Source of the DNA: Nageia nagi
Taxonomy: Eukaryota > Pinophyta
Length of the DNA: 64,000 bases
Direction of reading: 5' to 3'
Assembly: GCA_050084985.1 (NCBI GenBank)
Contig: JBITNC010000001.1
Span: 21,452,001 to 21,516,000 of the forward strand
How positions within the stretch are numbered: the stretch's first letter is position 1; the number at the start of each line of letters is the position of its first letter. Made by a program: the position numbers and the translations under genes. A model generated the notes under the pieces. The model saw only the letters and a list, made by a program, of their open reading frames with translations. It did not search any database and was not told the DNA's origin. Of the stretch, positions 24,181-36,161 are shown one piece after another.

Positions 24181-24899
24181 GTCAATTCAAAAATAGCTTT
24201 TAAAACACTTGCTTACTTATCATAATGTGAAATCCATAACTTATTGTTGTCTTAAATACTTGGAACTATCTATTCAATCTTTTGGCTAAGAATCTTCAAC
24301 TTGGAGCTTCACCCATCACTTTCAAAGGCAACAAAAATGAGGATTTTTGTCCTCATCTTGAAAATAATCTTGGGTAGCACATTTAGCTTTGGTATTATGG
24401 TATTAATAATTATTTTTAGTATTTTTGTCTATTTTTTAGGGGACATCAAAGAGCTCAAACATATATCCTTTTGTGTTATCATTGTTATTTTGGTACATGG
24501 TTGTATACTAGTGTTTTTTAGGCTAGTCTCTTGTAGACTAAGGCTAGGATAACTTAGTTTAGTTATTATTTTAGCTAGTATATTTTGATCTTATGATAGC
24601 TTGAATTTTAGGTATTTTTTATTTTCTAGTGCCTTGTTAATTCAAGTTTTGAAAGATTACAAGCTCACTAGCTATCTTTGCATGGTTCTAGGGTCTTAAA
24701 GACATAGAACTTAGAAGCCTCTTCTTGTGTCTTGTTTGTAGGTTATTCAAAGTTATAGATATTATATAAAAAAGGAAAACTACAAACCTTCTCTCTATTT
24801 TTATTTATTATTACAATCTAATCACATTTCAAGTAATATTTTAGATTTTGCATGTGGGGTCTCCTTTGCTCCTTTACATCTCCTTTTGGTATCTTACAT

Positions 24900-26143
24900 T
24901 TATATAATCTCACACTTGGATGGTGGGAACATAAATAAGATTAGTTAATTTGATTAGTAAATTGAATATTTCAAGATACCCTTGTCTTTGTTGGAGGCTT
25001 TTAGCATGAAAGTGTAGATACCTAGGTGCATGAAATTCCCCCATAACCAAACATTAGCATTCTAGATCCTTGGATGTGATAACACTCATCTCAAGGAACC
25101 TTATCTTGGGTATTATATATGTGAATACAAAGATTAGTATTGGACATCATTGGATAATATTACATCAATCCAAATGCTATATTAATGATTAAGCTACCTC
25201 TCACTATAAAAGGAGGATTCTTGGAAGATAATAATATTATGTTATGATTATGATTTCTTCTTCTTTGCTTGGGCATTATCATTCTTTGATTCCATTATTT
25301 AAATTTAGGTACATATTTCAAGGTGAAAAATAGGACTTATGTCAATGCATACTTTAAGGGTTGGCATACCTCAATTTTGTAGGCTAGCTATTCATGGGAT
25401 GTTGGCATTACCCTTGTATTAGTAGAATATTGCTAGTGTATCTCTGAGATTACACCATAACTATTGGAGGAAACCTAGTGTAAGCCTTGAGACATTAAGG
25501 ATCTAATCCTTGGAACATTAGTCTTTATTGCATAATCATAGTAATTGAGATCTCTATTTTTATTTCAATTGTAATTATATTATTAAAACACTACATTACT
25601 ATTTTGCATGCTCTTTTACTATATTCAACTCTCTATTACTAGACAATAGATATATAGTATAATTTGGTTATTTTGTTAGTATTTGTAATCATTACTTTAG
25701 ATGTTCATATTATGGGTGAATTTGTATGGTTACATATGATATTACTACTCTCTTGATTGGATGTTGAATTTGGAGTCTATTATTATGTTTATTGCATGGG
25801 ATATGGCTTCCCTAAGTGGTATATTATATGTGAAATGAGTTTCAACTTATTATTATTTGAGATCTTACCTTGATTTCCAAACATTAGGGTTGTTTGAGCT
25901 ATTTGTATCCCTAAAATTGTAATGTTGGTATGCATGCATTATATCTTATTAATCACTTAGTTCATGGTGTGTTTGTCCTCCTTAGTGTGCTATTAGCTTC
26001 TTGGGATCATTTTATTCTATATCTTCCATTTAGCATGTGATGTCCCTTATTTAGGAATCATTTGGTAATATTTAATTATTATTTTAATCTATGAATTTGA
26101 GGATTTGTATATAATTTGAGTGAGCCTTAGTTTGGCTTATCAT
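24900..26143 (+). repeat. LTR copy A (5'-truncated), same family as element 3 LTRs
   Basis: From CACACTTGGATGGTGGG onward this aligns with LTR B (28285-29400) and LTR C (35098-36161). Shared landmarks are the ACTATAAARGVGGATTC TATA region near 25205, TTATGATTTCTTCTTC, GTTGGCATTACCCTTG and the TTTAATTATTATTTT end. About the first 400 bp of the LTR are absent, where it meets position 24898. It lacks a primer site after its end, so it is a 3' LTR or solo LTR. Confidence 0.75.
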
Positions 26144-27870
26144 AAAATTCCCTTGGGAGTGACATAGGGGGGTCACTTAGTAGAAATCATTCAAAATAAA
26201 TACAAAAATGGGCTTCTTAAAAACCCCATATTTTTAAAATTTACCACCTCCCCTTAAGATTTATTAAACCCCCTAGTTTTAAAATAAATCACCTCCTAAC
26301 CCCCACCCTCAACTATATAACCCTTTCCCCCCCACCACCCCATCTTAAACTTTTTTTTAAATATCCCTACCTTCTCCCCATTTTTGAAATACCCCTACCC
26401 CCCTCTCCTTATAGAATACTTACTGATATACCACTAGCTAAACTAGATATTAAAAATACCCATTATATTTTCACACATGGTATTTACCATTTTTTAACAA
26501 TGACCCCTCATGGGGAGTGACACCCCTTCCATACTTCCTTTTGTTAGTAAATTCTTTTACACCTATCTTTTGATGATCTTCAATTCAATATGAATACCCA
26601 AAAATCATCTAATCAAGGTATTTTGATATTTTTTGGCTTTGTTAATTACCCTAGTTTATGGAATAAAGATACACACCTTATTATCCATTATCTTAGGTTT
26701 TTGAGTAAGTGTAAGAAGATGATTCCATGTAGAGGGGAACTATTGGTGTTAAAAAAGTTAGATCCCATATCAAAATAGTAAGATTCCATGTTAAAATAAT
26801 AGGATCCCATTTTGGCTTAGGCTTTGGAGCTAAAAAATAGGATCTTATCTTTAAAATAAGACTCTATTATTTAAATTTGAAATTCAACCCTACCCTTTTG
26901 GCTTGAGAAAGGTATGGTAGGTTAACCATTGTACTTGTACCTACAACTTCAAGATCATAACAATGATAATAGGAAATGGACATATATTTAATGATGTTCT
27001 TTGTAAAAAGTTAAATGAAATTTTACAAGATTACAGATGTGAGTGAAAATTTTAAATATGTATTTTTTAGATAATTTTCAATAAAATTAGTCCATAAATA
27101 TAAAAAGGTTATTATATTTATTTAATAACTTTTTATTTTTTTCAAATTTTGAAAATGTATATGACAACACTCTATAAAACATTCTTCACAAATTTAAAAA
27201 AATTTAAAAAATAATAAGTTTATGTCAAAAAATGCTTATCATACATGAGAAATTTTTAAAACAAAAATTAGAGCCAATAAAAAATTAATAAAAATATAGT
27301 CGCAAAAAAGAGTTACAAAAAATATCCTCAATAATGTTGAGTATCTTAGGTATCTTTTCCCAAAAGGATTTAAAAATTGTTAATTTAGGTCCAATTATGC
27401 TTTTCATAAATGTACATGGTATGGCCCTAGAATAGTATTTTTTAAACAATGGTTTTTATTTATTCCTGTCAAAAATTAATTTATATCATTTGGGTATTGG
27501 AATAACTATATATTTGAAAACTAGACTCTGAGCAATACATTTTAATCCTAGTGACCTTTTTCAAAATTCCATGTCTAATTACTTCAAATTTTGAGATCAA
27601 TTATGATTAAACTTGAAGATCAAGGAAGGCACTTCCACTTTTTGACCATAAAGTGGACCCATTTTCTTGCACTTACCATCTAATATGACTTTGATTTCTT
27701 CCTCTAATTTATTCTTATCATAGGTGAAGAGATTCATCTATTCCTTCATGGGTTTATGCTTAGGGTCAGGTTTCTATTTTATCTTATTCATCCCCCCATG
27801 GGAAGAAATCAATTACCTTATTCCCATGCTTCAACCTCCTTATTCTTTAATTAGTGCTTTGCCTTTTCTT
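26144..27870. other. Gene-free interval between LTR A and element 3
   Basis: It contains a C-rich low-complexity stretch (about 26220-26420), a possible MITE (26155-26527) and AT-rich filler. A weak coding-like trace on the minus strand at about 27720-27560 reads KLEEEIKVILDGKCKKMGPL, which I cannot assign. No gene is supported. Confidence 0.4.
26155..26527. mobile_element. Possible MITE with degenerate terminal inverted repeats
   Basis: The left end GGGAGTGACATAGGGGGGTCA pairs loosely with the reverse complement of the right end, which includes TGACCCCTCATGGGGAGTGACA. The shared part is about RTRGGGGTCA. The interior is C-rich, unlike everything near it, and has no coding. The match is weak and no target duplication is clear. 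Confidence 0.25.
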
Positions 27871-29400
27871 TGTATAATGTTTCTATTTTTATGGTATTTT
27901 CCCTATTTTCCCATTAGAAAATAAGAATACTTAATTTAGGTTTATTTAATTTAATTTTGGTATATTAATGATAATTAAGCCTTTTATTTGTAAGTTCCAC
28001 TTGGAGGATAATTAATTACTCCAATTATGGGATGTTGGGCCTATTTTACTACATTGGAGTGATTTAATATTTTAAAATTCTAATAATTATGTAATAAATA
28101 CAAAGGTAATTACTAATTATAAATGCAATATTAGTCACCTAATTTGGGACATTGCATATGAGAAGCCTTGATGGATGTAAATTGACATTTACTAGGTATT
28201 AATTATTAGTTATCTTCCCTCTTAGCTATTCATAGTAAAGCAATATGATTCCTATGGAGTGACACTACAAGGCACTAAAAGACTCCCACAATTAGACATT
28301 AAGCATGAGAAGAGGATTGGGATATTAATATGAGCAAGTAGGAATCCCAATATACCCACATCTCCCTTAGAGGCTCTTAACACAATGGCATGGATACCTA
28401 GCCATAAGGAATTCTCCCATAACTCAATGTTGGCATTCAAGGATCTTGAATGTGATTACACTCATATCAAGGCACCTCATCTTGGGCATGGGATATGAGA
28501 GCACACACATCACCCTTAGACATCATTGAATGAAATTACATCAATCCCAATGCAATATTAATGATGAATCTATTTCACACTATAAAAGGGGGATTCCTAG
28601 AAGATAATAACATTATGTTATTATTATGATTTCTTCTTCTTATCTTGGGCATTGCTCTTACTTTATTTCATTTTTTGGAGTGAGGTACATATTATAGGAC
28701 AAAGAATAAGACTTACATAATTGCAAACTTGAGCAATAGCATACCTTAGGTTGTTTGCTAGATATTTAAGGGGTGTTGGGATTACCCTTAGATTAGTAGA
28801 ATACCGCTAGTGGATCTTTGAGATTTTACCATAATTATTGAAGGAGGAAGACCTAGTACAAGCCTTGTTACATTATGGATATTAGCCCTAGTGTATCAAT
28901 ATTTGTTGCACAATCATTGTAATTGAGTTTACTACACTTTTTATTTGAATACAATTAGATTTGGTATTTACTAAGCTATTTACTTATCATTTTGTAGTAG
29001 TTTTTTCTCTTTACTTGGATGTTGAATTTAGAGTGTACAATTGTGTTAATTACATGTGATCTAGTTTACCTAATTACTACATTGGGTATGTATAAGAATT
29101 TTCTTATTTTTAATTGAGATATAGCTTTCATAGATAGACATTGTGGTTATTTGGGCTTATTAGGCTCAGATAAGTGTGACATTGGTATGCTTGCATTAGA
29201 TCTAGCATTTTATCTTGGTGCATTGATTATTAGCCTTCTTGTATGATGTTATCTCCTAGGTGGAATTTTGGTTCATATATGAAGCTTAGAGTGTGATGTT
29301 CCTCCTCTAGGCATATTTTAGAAATTTTTAATTATTATTTTATCTCTAAAATTTGAGGATTTATGTATAATCTAAATGAGCCCTATTTTGTCTCATTACA
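27871..29400 (+). repeat. 5' LTR of element 3 (copy B)
   Basis: It starts TGTATAATG, ends TCTCATTACA and is followed after one base by the primer site. It aligns with copy C for nearly its whole length and with copy A for its last 1.1 kb. A TATA box, TATAAAAGG, is near 28582. Confidence 0.85.
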
Positions 29401-29401
29401 G

Positions 29402-29413
29402 TGGTATGAGAGC
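29402..29413 (+). promoter_or_regulatory. Primer binding site, initiator tRNA-Met type
   Basis: TGGTATGAGAGC matches 11 of 12 bases of the plant initiator-Met primer site TGGTATCAGAGC, one base after the LTR end. A further TGGTATCAGC at 29758-29767 is probably chance or a duplication. Confidence 0.85.
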
Positions 29414-30105
29414 TAATAACTTGCCATCATGTTGGGTTAAATCTTGAGAAAGTTTATTAGAGTGTTTATTCTACCAACCTATTGAGTCAAGGTATTTAGA
29501 AGATAATTTGTAGCTATGATCTTGTGATTTTGCTAAGTTAGATCTTATGAAGAAAGAAAGATTTGAGAATTTGAAAATTTTAACTCATCATGGTATTAGC
29601 TCTTGGCTATCATATTGGGATAATAAGGAATTCATAGTGGTAACAAAGATTCATGGTGATATTAAAGAAGTTTTCTTAGCCAAGTTCTTACCATCCTATT
29701 GGAAGATCTTGGAATACCTTGGATGACTTACAGTTGCTTGAAGGAAAAGCAACATATTGGTATCAGCTTGAGTTCACAATGGTATTAATCTTACATTTTG
29801 CTAGGTATGATCTAAGAGAAATCTAAAAAAGAGGTTACAATGGTATTATTACTTGAAATTCTTGAGTTTTAGATATCAATATTTGATAATTTAGTTGCTA
29901 AAGAGATACATTGAGGAGTTCTTACTAATTTTAGGAATTTTAGAGGCCATAAATTGAGTTGTTGTAACCATAAATATATATTTTGGGTACTAGATCTCAT
30001 TTTTTGATCACCTAATTGATAATGTTAGAGATTTTGGCATCCAAATTGCAAATTTCAAGCATATGAAGGTAGATGTTGGAAGTTTTAAACCAAATTATAG
30101 TGTTT

Positions 30106-30133
30106 GAGGAGAGAAAGGTGTGATGTAGGGCCC
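30106..30133 (+). promoter_or_regulatory. Candidate polypurine tract and LTR start of a nested element
   Basis: GAGGAGAGAAAGGTG is followed by TGATGTAGGGCCC. This has the form of a purine tract abutting an LTR. The TATA box CTATAAATAG about 1.06 kb downstream fits an LTR running from 30121, but no partner copy or end is visible. Confidence 0.3.
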
Positions 30134-32236
30134 TAGTACCTAGTTTGAAACATTCTTAATTAAATCTTGCAATTGGATCAAGATTATTCCATATTTGAGT
30201 TACTAATTTCTAGGTTTGAGAAAATTTTAAATTTTTTAATTTAATTTCTACAATTTAAATTTTAAGGAAAATTTAAAATTAAAAATATAGAGTAAAGGAA
30301 AAGGAATTTTAATTTTTAATTAGTAAAAGAATATTATTCAATTTGACACCCAAATTAAATTAGGATGGATAAGTTGTTTTGATCAAAGTGTTTTAACAAT
30401 TTGAATTTTGGAAGGAAAAATAAGATGCAAATATGAAAAGCAAATTTCAAATATTTTGAGACACTATAAAGGAAGACATTGAGTAGGTGACAAACATAAT
30501 TTTTTTAACTACTAATTATAGCAATTTTGCTATTTTTAGGATTTCAAATTTATTTTTAAAATTTAAATAATTTTTAAAATAGACAAATATTTATTATTAA
30601 GAATTTTTACTTAAAATAAATTAGCCAAAAATAGATAACTATTTGAAAAATAAGAACCTTGAATAGCTAACTTCAAGAATTTGAGAAATATAGGAATAAC
30701 AAAAAAATAAAATAAAAAGTAATCCCTAATATGAAATAGCTAAAATATTATAATCACAATTTTATGATGCTCCATGAATAGGCAAAAGGTACATACCTTT
30801 CTTATTTTTTAAATATTATCTAGCTTCCAAAATAAATTACATAAAAAGAAGAGAGCCATCATGCTTTTCTAAAGAGTTGGATCAAGTGATAAGCATTGTC
30901 AGTAATCGATAACATGTCAACATTAAAGGGTATAGATTTGATGGTGTGCTACACATAAAGTTTCTAAAATCTAAAGGCCCATTTCTTATTATCCCTCATT
31001 TATAGCAAGTTTTCCTTTGGATCCCCACCAAGCCCCTTCTATTTCTTTACTTCAAAGTGGCATGTAGAGTAACTTTTAAGGTTGACCCTTGAAAATCATT
31101 TTATAAACTCATGGCTATTTAGCACTATGGTGATTTAGCACTATGGCTATATTAAAAAATACATCTTAGTTTCCTTGGCTATAAATAGTAACTTAATTCA
31201 TGCAATTCATATTATAGAGAATGTTGTTTTCCATTGATTAGATTTGAGGAAAGTGATATGCACAAATAATTGCCTATTATTTATATACAATGACAAATCC
31301 TTGAAATAAATAACTCCATTTATAAAGTTAAAGTGATATTCATTAAAACCCATTTAGTAATGTTGAATATATTATTATAAATATAAAAATAAAATATAAC
31401 TTAAAAAATTTTTAGAGACATTTTATCAAAAAGTATATAGGCCACAAACCTACTTTTCAATCATCCATTCATGGACTCTTAAACTTGTTCATCGTAAATC
31501 TATCATTTTATTAATGTATTCATTGAAACTACATTCTATAAGATAATTTGTCAAATAAATAAACTATATAAATATTTAGGCATTCCATCAAATATTTCTC
31601 TAATATGGGGGATGGAATTAATATTATATTGGGAAACCTTGTTATCAAATGGGGAAGGAGTAGTGTTAACTTGAGAAAGGACAATCATTATTAGGAAGAG
31701 ACTAACGATTTATGATAAATTTGAAGCATGGAAATCATCAACATTATAAATAACATTATTTATAAATAGATATTATATTATGATGCTTCACTTGTCATTT
31801 TTTTCAATTGTTATTTTTTTCTTAATATGTACAAATTTTTATTATAACACTCTTGTCATCTTTCTTACCATCCATCCTTTTGGCCATTAATATTTAAAAG
31901 TACATTGAAATCAAATTTGTTTGCTTTCTGATGTAGAAATCTAGAATAAATTTCTTTTAAATTATAACTTCAATAATTTATTCAATTAATATGTATGAAT
32001 TTCATTTAAATAATTATGTTATAATAATGTAGAAGGCATAGAATATTAGGTAATAGGTGGAAGTTTTAATTTTTTATTTAAAATAATTTGTAGAATAAAA
32101 TGATTTAATGATGGAGTAGTTTAAGATTTATATTCAAAATTAATATTGTTTTATATTTTAAACAAAATTAAATGGTTGATGTATTTGTAAGATTATTTGT
32201 ATTTATTTATTTGATTGTTTTCATCTTGGTGTTATT

Positions 32237-32386
32237 CTAGAGGTATGTCCATAAGGTATGCTTTTTTCTAGAGATACATCCACAAGAATGCACTTTTATA
32301 AACCTATGTTCACAAGAATGCATTTTTATGGAGCTATGTCCATAAGAATGCACTTTTCTAGAGCTATGTTCATAGGAATGCACTTT
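32237..32386. repeat. 30-bp tandem repeat, five copies
   Basis: The unit resembles CTAGAGCTATGTTCATAAGAATGCACTTTT, repeated five times with substitutions. Being ten codons long it gives an apparent open frame with repeating MHF, which is not evidence of a gene. Confidence 0.8.
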
Positions 32387-33929
32387 TTTGAAGCCAACTA
32401 TAACTTAAACAAATTTATGAATTTGAAACTAAATCATTTCAAGGTGTAATACTTCATGTAAATGCATTACTTGTCACATAAACACATAAGATTATTGATC
32501 TTAAAAGTATCAAATCGATAAGAAAGTCAACATTAGAAAAAGCATATATTTTGCTATTAACTTAAGTAATTAATATGTATTAAACATAATTATAAAGTTT
32601 GTTGCCCTCCAAAATATAAGAAAGATGCTTAAAAACTACACAAAATTTAGACCATTCTATGTCTTATCACCTTCATTCAAAAAGAAAATAAATAAATGCT
32701 ATTATTATTAAAATAACAATTAGAATATATGACATGCACAAAATTTTACAAAACTGGAAGGAAAGTAAGCTTGTGTTTCCAATTTATCAATGCTATATTT
32801 AAGAATTTTTTGTTTTTAGGTTTCCTCTTTTTTATAATATTTTTTTGTTGACTTTGGGAATACCCATTTTTGCTATATACACTTCTATGGAAATAGCCAA
32901 ATTACTAATCCAAATTAAATCAAAATAGCCATTTTTATATAATCAAGAATTATAAAATTTTCTTAAAATGAATCTTGGTAATAAAGCATAATATTTCTTG
33001 AATGATGCTTAGTAATTAGAAGAAAGGAGGTGTTCATAAGAGATATTGTACACAAGGGGGAGTTCACACAACCAAGAAGGCTACTACTCAATTTTGAGAA
33101 GGGGTTTATTGGGCTTTAAAGAAGATCATTTACATAATTTACCCCTCCAAGAAGATTCATACACTTTTGGGAGGTCTATTTTGAATTTGTTAAGTCCCAA
33201 TTTAGCTCATCTCATATTGAAGATTAAATTCTCAAGCATGAGCATCCACTTGGTTCCAATAAAGTTCATTGGATATTGATGATGATTCATAAACATATAA
33301 GGGTAATCTTAAGGCATGGGAATTATAAGGAGTTTATCTAGCCTAATTTGACATAAGGGTACAATAACATCTTTAGGATTAAGTAGGGATTAAGTATTCC
33401 TAAGAGGCATTCCAAGAAACTATTTTGTATGTTATTGTTCCAAAAGACCTTAGGAACCAAATCACCATTGTGAAGGCCAAGATAAGGGATTCCATATTGG
33501 TAAGAATTAATTGTAAGGGAAAAATCAACCAAGAAGAATGCACTCTTTAAAAGAGAATAGATGATATAATAATATAAAAAGGCACCAATCATTCCACCAC
33601 ACTCACAACAACCTTGCACACCTTGTTCCAAGAATATTCAACCCTTTCACTAGGAGTTAAGGAAGCAATAAGGTTTTATTATTTTATCAAAGTCACATGA
33701 ATGAGGGAGGATAAACTTTACACACTATGAAGGATAGAACATCAAAAAAACTAAATAATACAACCATAGGGATGTATAGCATCAAAAACTAGACCTTCCC
33801 CAATACCACCAAGATGAAGAGAAGATTAGACCTTAATGGCACATAATGGAAAAAGGATTCACTTCTAGAGAGAGCAATAAAGATACTATGAAAACTACAA
33901 ATAGAATTAGGCTCCCAAAAAAAAAGGTA

Positions 33930-34500
33930 GAATCAATGCCACCATTTATAAATAATCTTATATATAAGGATGATCGAAGGGAAAGATAATAAGGCTTCAC
34001 AATATCATTCAATAAAAGTTAGGGGAGAAGCTATAGAAGAGGAGATCCTTATAATGATTGATAGTGGAGAAGCACAAAGCTTCATTGACCAAGGTTTTGT
34101 AGCAATAAATAACCTCCCAACCAAGGTTATAAAATATTTGAGTGTCACTAACACAAATGTGCACTACATATTATGCAATCAAACAATGAGACTCTAGATC
34201 AAGATTGGTAACTACATCATTGAAGATGAATTCTACATCTTTCGATAGGACAAGATACAATAGGTATTACTTGGAGTATAATGGATGTATCCTTTGGGAG
34301 ATATTCAAATATATTTTCAAAGATTCTAAATAAGTTATTATCTTAAAGGAGTAAAGGTGATCATTAAGGAAATAAAGGATTGTTGCAAATGACATTTGAT
34401 AGAGAAAGGTGACATGTATTTTTTGGCTACCTTAAAAGGAGCCATGCTTAATCTTGGATTGAGAAATGTCACAACTAAAGTTTTCTATAGAATGCAAGCT
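33930..34500 (+). pseudogene. Aspartic protease (element 3)
   Basis: The open stretch 33970-34197 reads YHSIKVRGEAIEEEILIMID, then SGEAQSFIDQGFVAINNLP. The retropepsin active site D-S-G-A is here DSGE, with Ala to Glu. A following block after a stop (KIGNYIIEDEFYIF, LLGVQWMYPLGDI-like with a stop, FQRF) is the second half of the fold as seen in chromovirus-type Ty3/gypsy elements. It would process Gag-Pol. Translation breaks off at about 34500 and no RT follows; only about 180 bp separate it from the purine tract. Confidence 0.75.
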
Positions 34501-34666
34501 AGAGTTTGTAGACTCAAAGTATGGACCTAAATACCAAAGAATGGAGGTTATCAAGCCAAAGTTTATTAATTCTAATTTCTTCCCAATATCCAACCACTAG
34601 GAAGAAGATAATGAAAACTCTACTATAGTTGAAGATGTTTTAAATTACTTGAGGACAAGAAATTTA

Positions 34667-34676
34667 GTAAGGGAAA
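34667..34676 (+). promoter_or_regulatory. Polypurine tract of element 3
   Basis: AGTAAGGGAAA-type purine run directly before LTR C, within the GAGGACAAGAAATTTAGTAAGG context common at the 3' end of plant gypsy elements. Confidence 0.65.
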
Positions 34677-36161
34677 TATTATAATATCTCCATTTTTATG
34701 GTATTTTTCCCATTGCACCATTGGAAAATGACAGCACCTATTTTATGTTTATTTTATTTAATTTTGGTATATTAATGGTAATTTAGCCCTTTGTTTGTAA
34801 TTTCCACTTAGAGAATAATTAATTACTCCAATTATGGTACATTAAACCTATTTTAGTGCATTATGAGTGATTTAATATTTTAAAATACCAATAATTATGT
34901 AATAAAATACAAAGGTAATTACTAATTATAAATGCAATGTTAGTCACCTAAATTGGGATATTACATATGAGAAGCATTTTTTCATGTAAATTAGCATTTA
35001 ATAGGTATTAGTTATTTTTTTTAGCTCCCATATTATTTATTTGAGGTAGAGTAATATGATTCCTATGGAATGACACTTACTATGAGGAACTAAAAATCCC
35101 ACACTTGGATGTTGGGTAGAAGAAGAGGATTAGACCATTAACATGAGAAATTTAGAATCCTAAGATACCCATGTATCCCTTGGAGGCTCTTAGCATAATG
35201 ACATGGATATATAAGTGCAAGGAAATCTCTCATAATCCAACATTTGCATTCTTGGCCTTTAGATGTGATTACACTTATCTCAAGGCACCTCATTTTGGGC
35301 ATAAGATATGAGAGTACATGGATCAACCTTAGACACTCTTGGATGAAATTACATAAATCCTAACTCTAACATAAGATTCATAATGAAGTTATCTCACACT
35401 ATAAAGCAGGATTCCTACAATATAGTAGCATTATGTTATTACTGTGATTTCTTCTTATTTTATTAGGCATATCTTTTCCTTGATTCCATTTTTAGAGTGA
35501 GGTACCTATTGCAAGGTACAAAATAGGACTTACATAAGTGCACACTTGAGGAATAGTGCACCTCATGTATTAGATAGTTATTTAGAGGGTGTTGACATTA
35601 CCCTTGGATTAGTAGAACATTGCTAGTGGATTTTTGAGATTACACTATAGCTGTTAAAGGAGAAACCCTTGGTGTAAGCATTATCACACTAGAGATTTGA
35701 GCCTTGGTGCATTAGTCTTCATTGCATAATCATTATAATTGAGGTTACTACAATTGCTATTTGAATACAATTATAGTTGGCCTCTATTTTTCTATTTACA
35801 TATCATTTTGTAGTATTTATCTCTCCTTGCATGGACATTAGATCTAGGGTGCATATTTTTGTTAATTACATTTGATCTATCTTTCCTAATTGCTACGTTG
35901 GGTATGTATGAGAATTTTCTTATTCTTACTTAAGATATTGCTTCCATAGCTACATGTTGGGGTTGTTTGAGCTTATTGTGCTCTTGGAAGTTTGATATTG
36001 GCATGCTTGCATAATATCTAGTATTTTAGCTTGGTTCATGAGTATTGACCCTTCTTAGTGTGATGTTAGTTCCTGGGGAGCATATTTCCCAAGATTGGAG
36101 GCTCTAAGTTTGATGTCCCTCCTTTAGGGATATTCTAATAATTTTTAATTATTATTTTATT
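34677..36161 (+). repeat. 3' LTR of element 3 (copy C)
   Basis: It aligns with LTR B from its first bases (TATTATAATATCTCCATTTTTATGG region) to TTTAATTATTATTTTAT, where it breaks off about 60 bp short of the expected end. The TATA region is decayed (ACTATAAAGCAGG near 35400). Confidence 0.85.

Larger units (their letters stand above)
1369..24898 (+). mobile_element. Element 1: Tat-like Ty3/gypsy retrotransposon, split by X and element 2
   Basis: Coding order on the plus strand is RT, gRNH, aRNH (1386-2974), then integrase after the inserted element 2 (16023-17380). An antisense PMD frame and a long LTR-like segment ending at 24898 follow. The presence of both RNase H types and the sequence of the integrase tail point to the Tat lineage of Ty3/gypsy elements. 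Gag, protease and the 5' LTR must lie left of the window, beyond element X. All frames are broken. Whether the PMD frame and the LTR-like segment belong to this element is inferred from position only. Confidence 0.6.
21761..24898 (+). repeat. Probable long 3' LTR of element 1
   Basis: No coding. A TATA box at 24172-24180, internal sub-repeats at 23230-23760 and an end in GGTATCTTACA at 24898 suggest an LTR. The sequence then changes abruptly to the truncated LTR copy A. The left edge is unresolved; I give the end of the PMD frame. No second copy is in the window, so this is inference. If correct, element 1 landed inside an older copy-A LTR. Confidence 0.4.
29414..33929 (+). other. Noncoding interior of element 3
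   Basis: AT-rich; no gag, RT or integrase blocks could be read in any frame. It contains a candidate LTR start at 30121, a TATA box near 31182, a 30-bp tandem array (32237-32386) and another TATA-like site (ATATAAAAAGG near 33575). The gag that would normally precede the protease is missing or unrecognisable. Confidence 0.5.
27871..36161 (+). mobile_element. Element 3: LTR retrotransposon lacking RT and integrase
   Basis: LTR B (27871-29400) and LTR C (34677-36161) bound a 5.3-kb interior. A tRNA-Met-type primer site follows LTR B and a purine tract precedes LTR C, so orientation is plus. The only protein I can see is a protease at the far 3' end. RT, RNase H and integrase are missing. The interior also contains what may be a separate LTR (from 30121). 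The protease wording (IDSGEAQSFID) fits a chromovirus-type Ty3/gypsy origin. Confidence 0.8.

Noticed and set aside
23875-24552. Two plus-strand open frames of 64 and 83 codons
   Set aside because: No similarity recognised; they overlap the presumed LTR and its TATA box.
29758-29767. Second tRNA-Met primer binding site
   Set aside because: It lies 350 bp past the LTR end with no LTR beside it; the adjacent site at 29402 is the real one.
32258-32449. Small ORF with repeating MHF
   Set aside because: Produced by a 30-bp tandem repeat.
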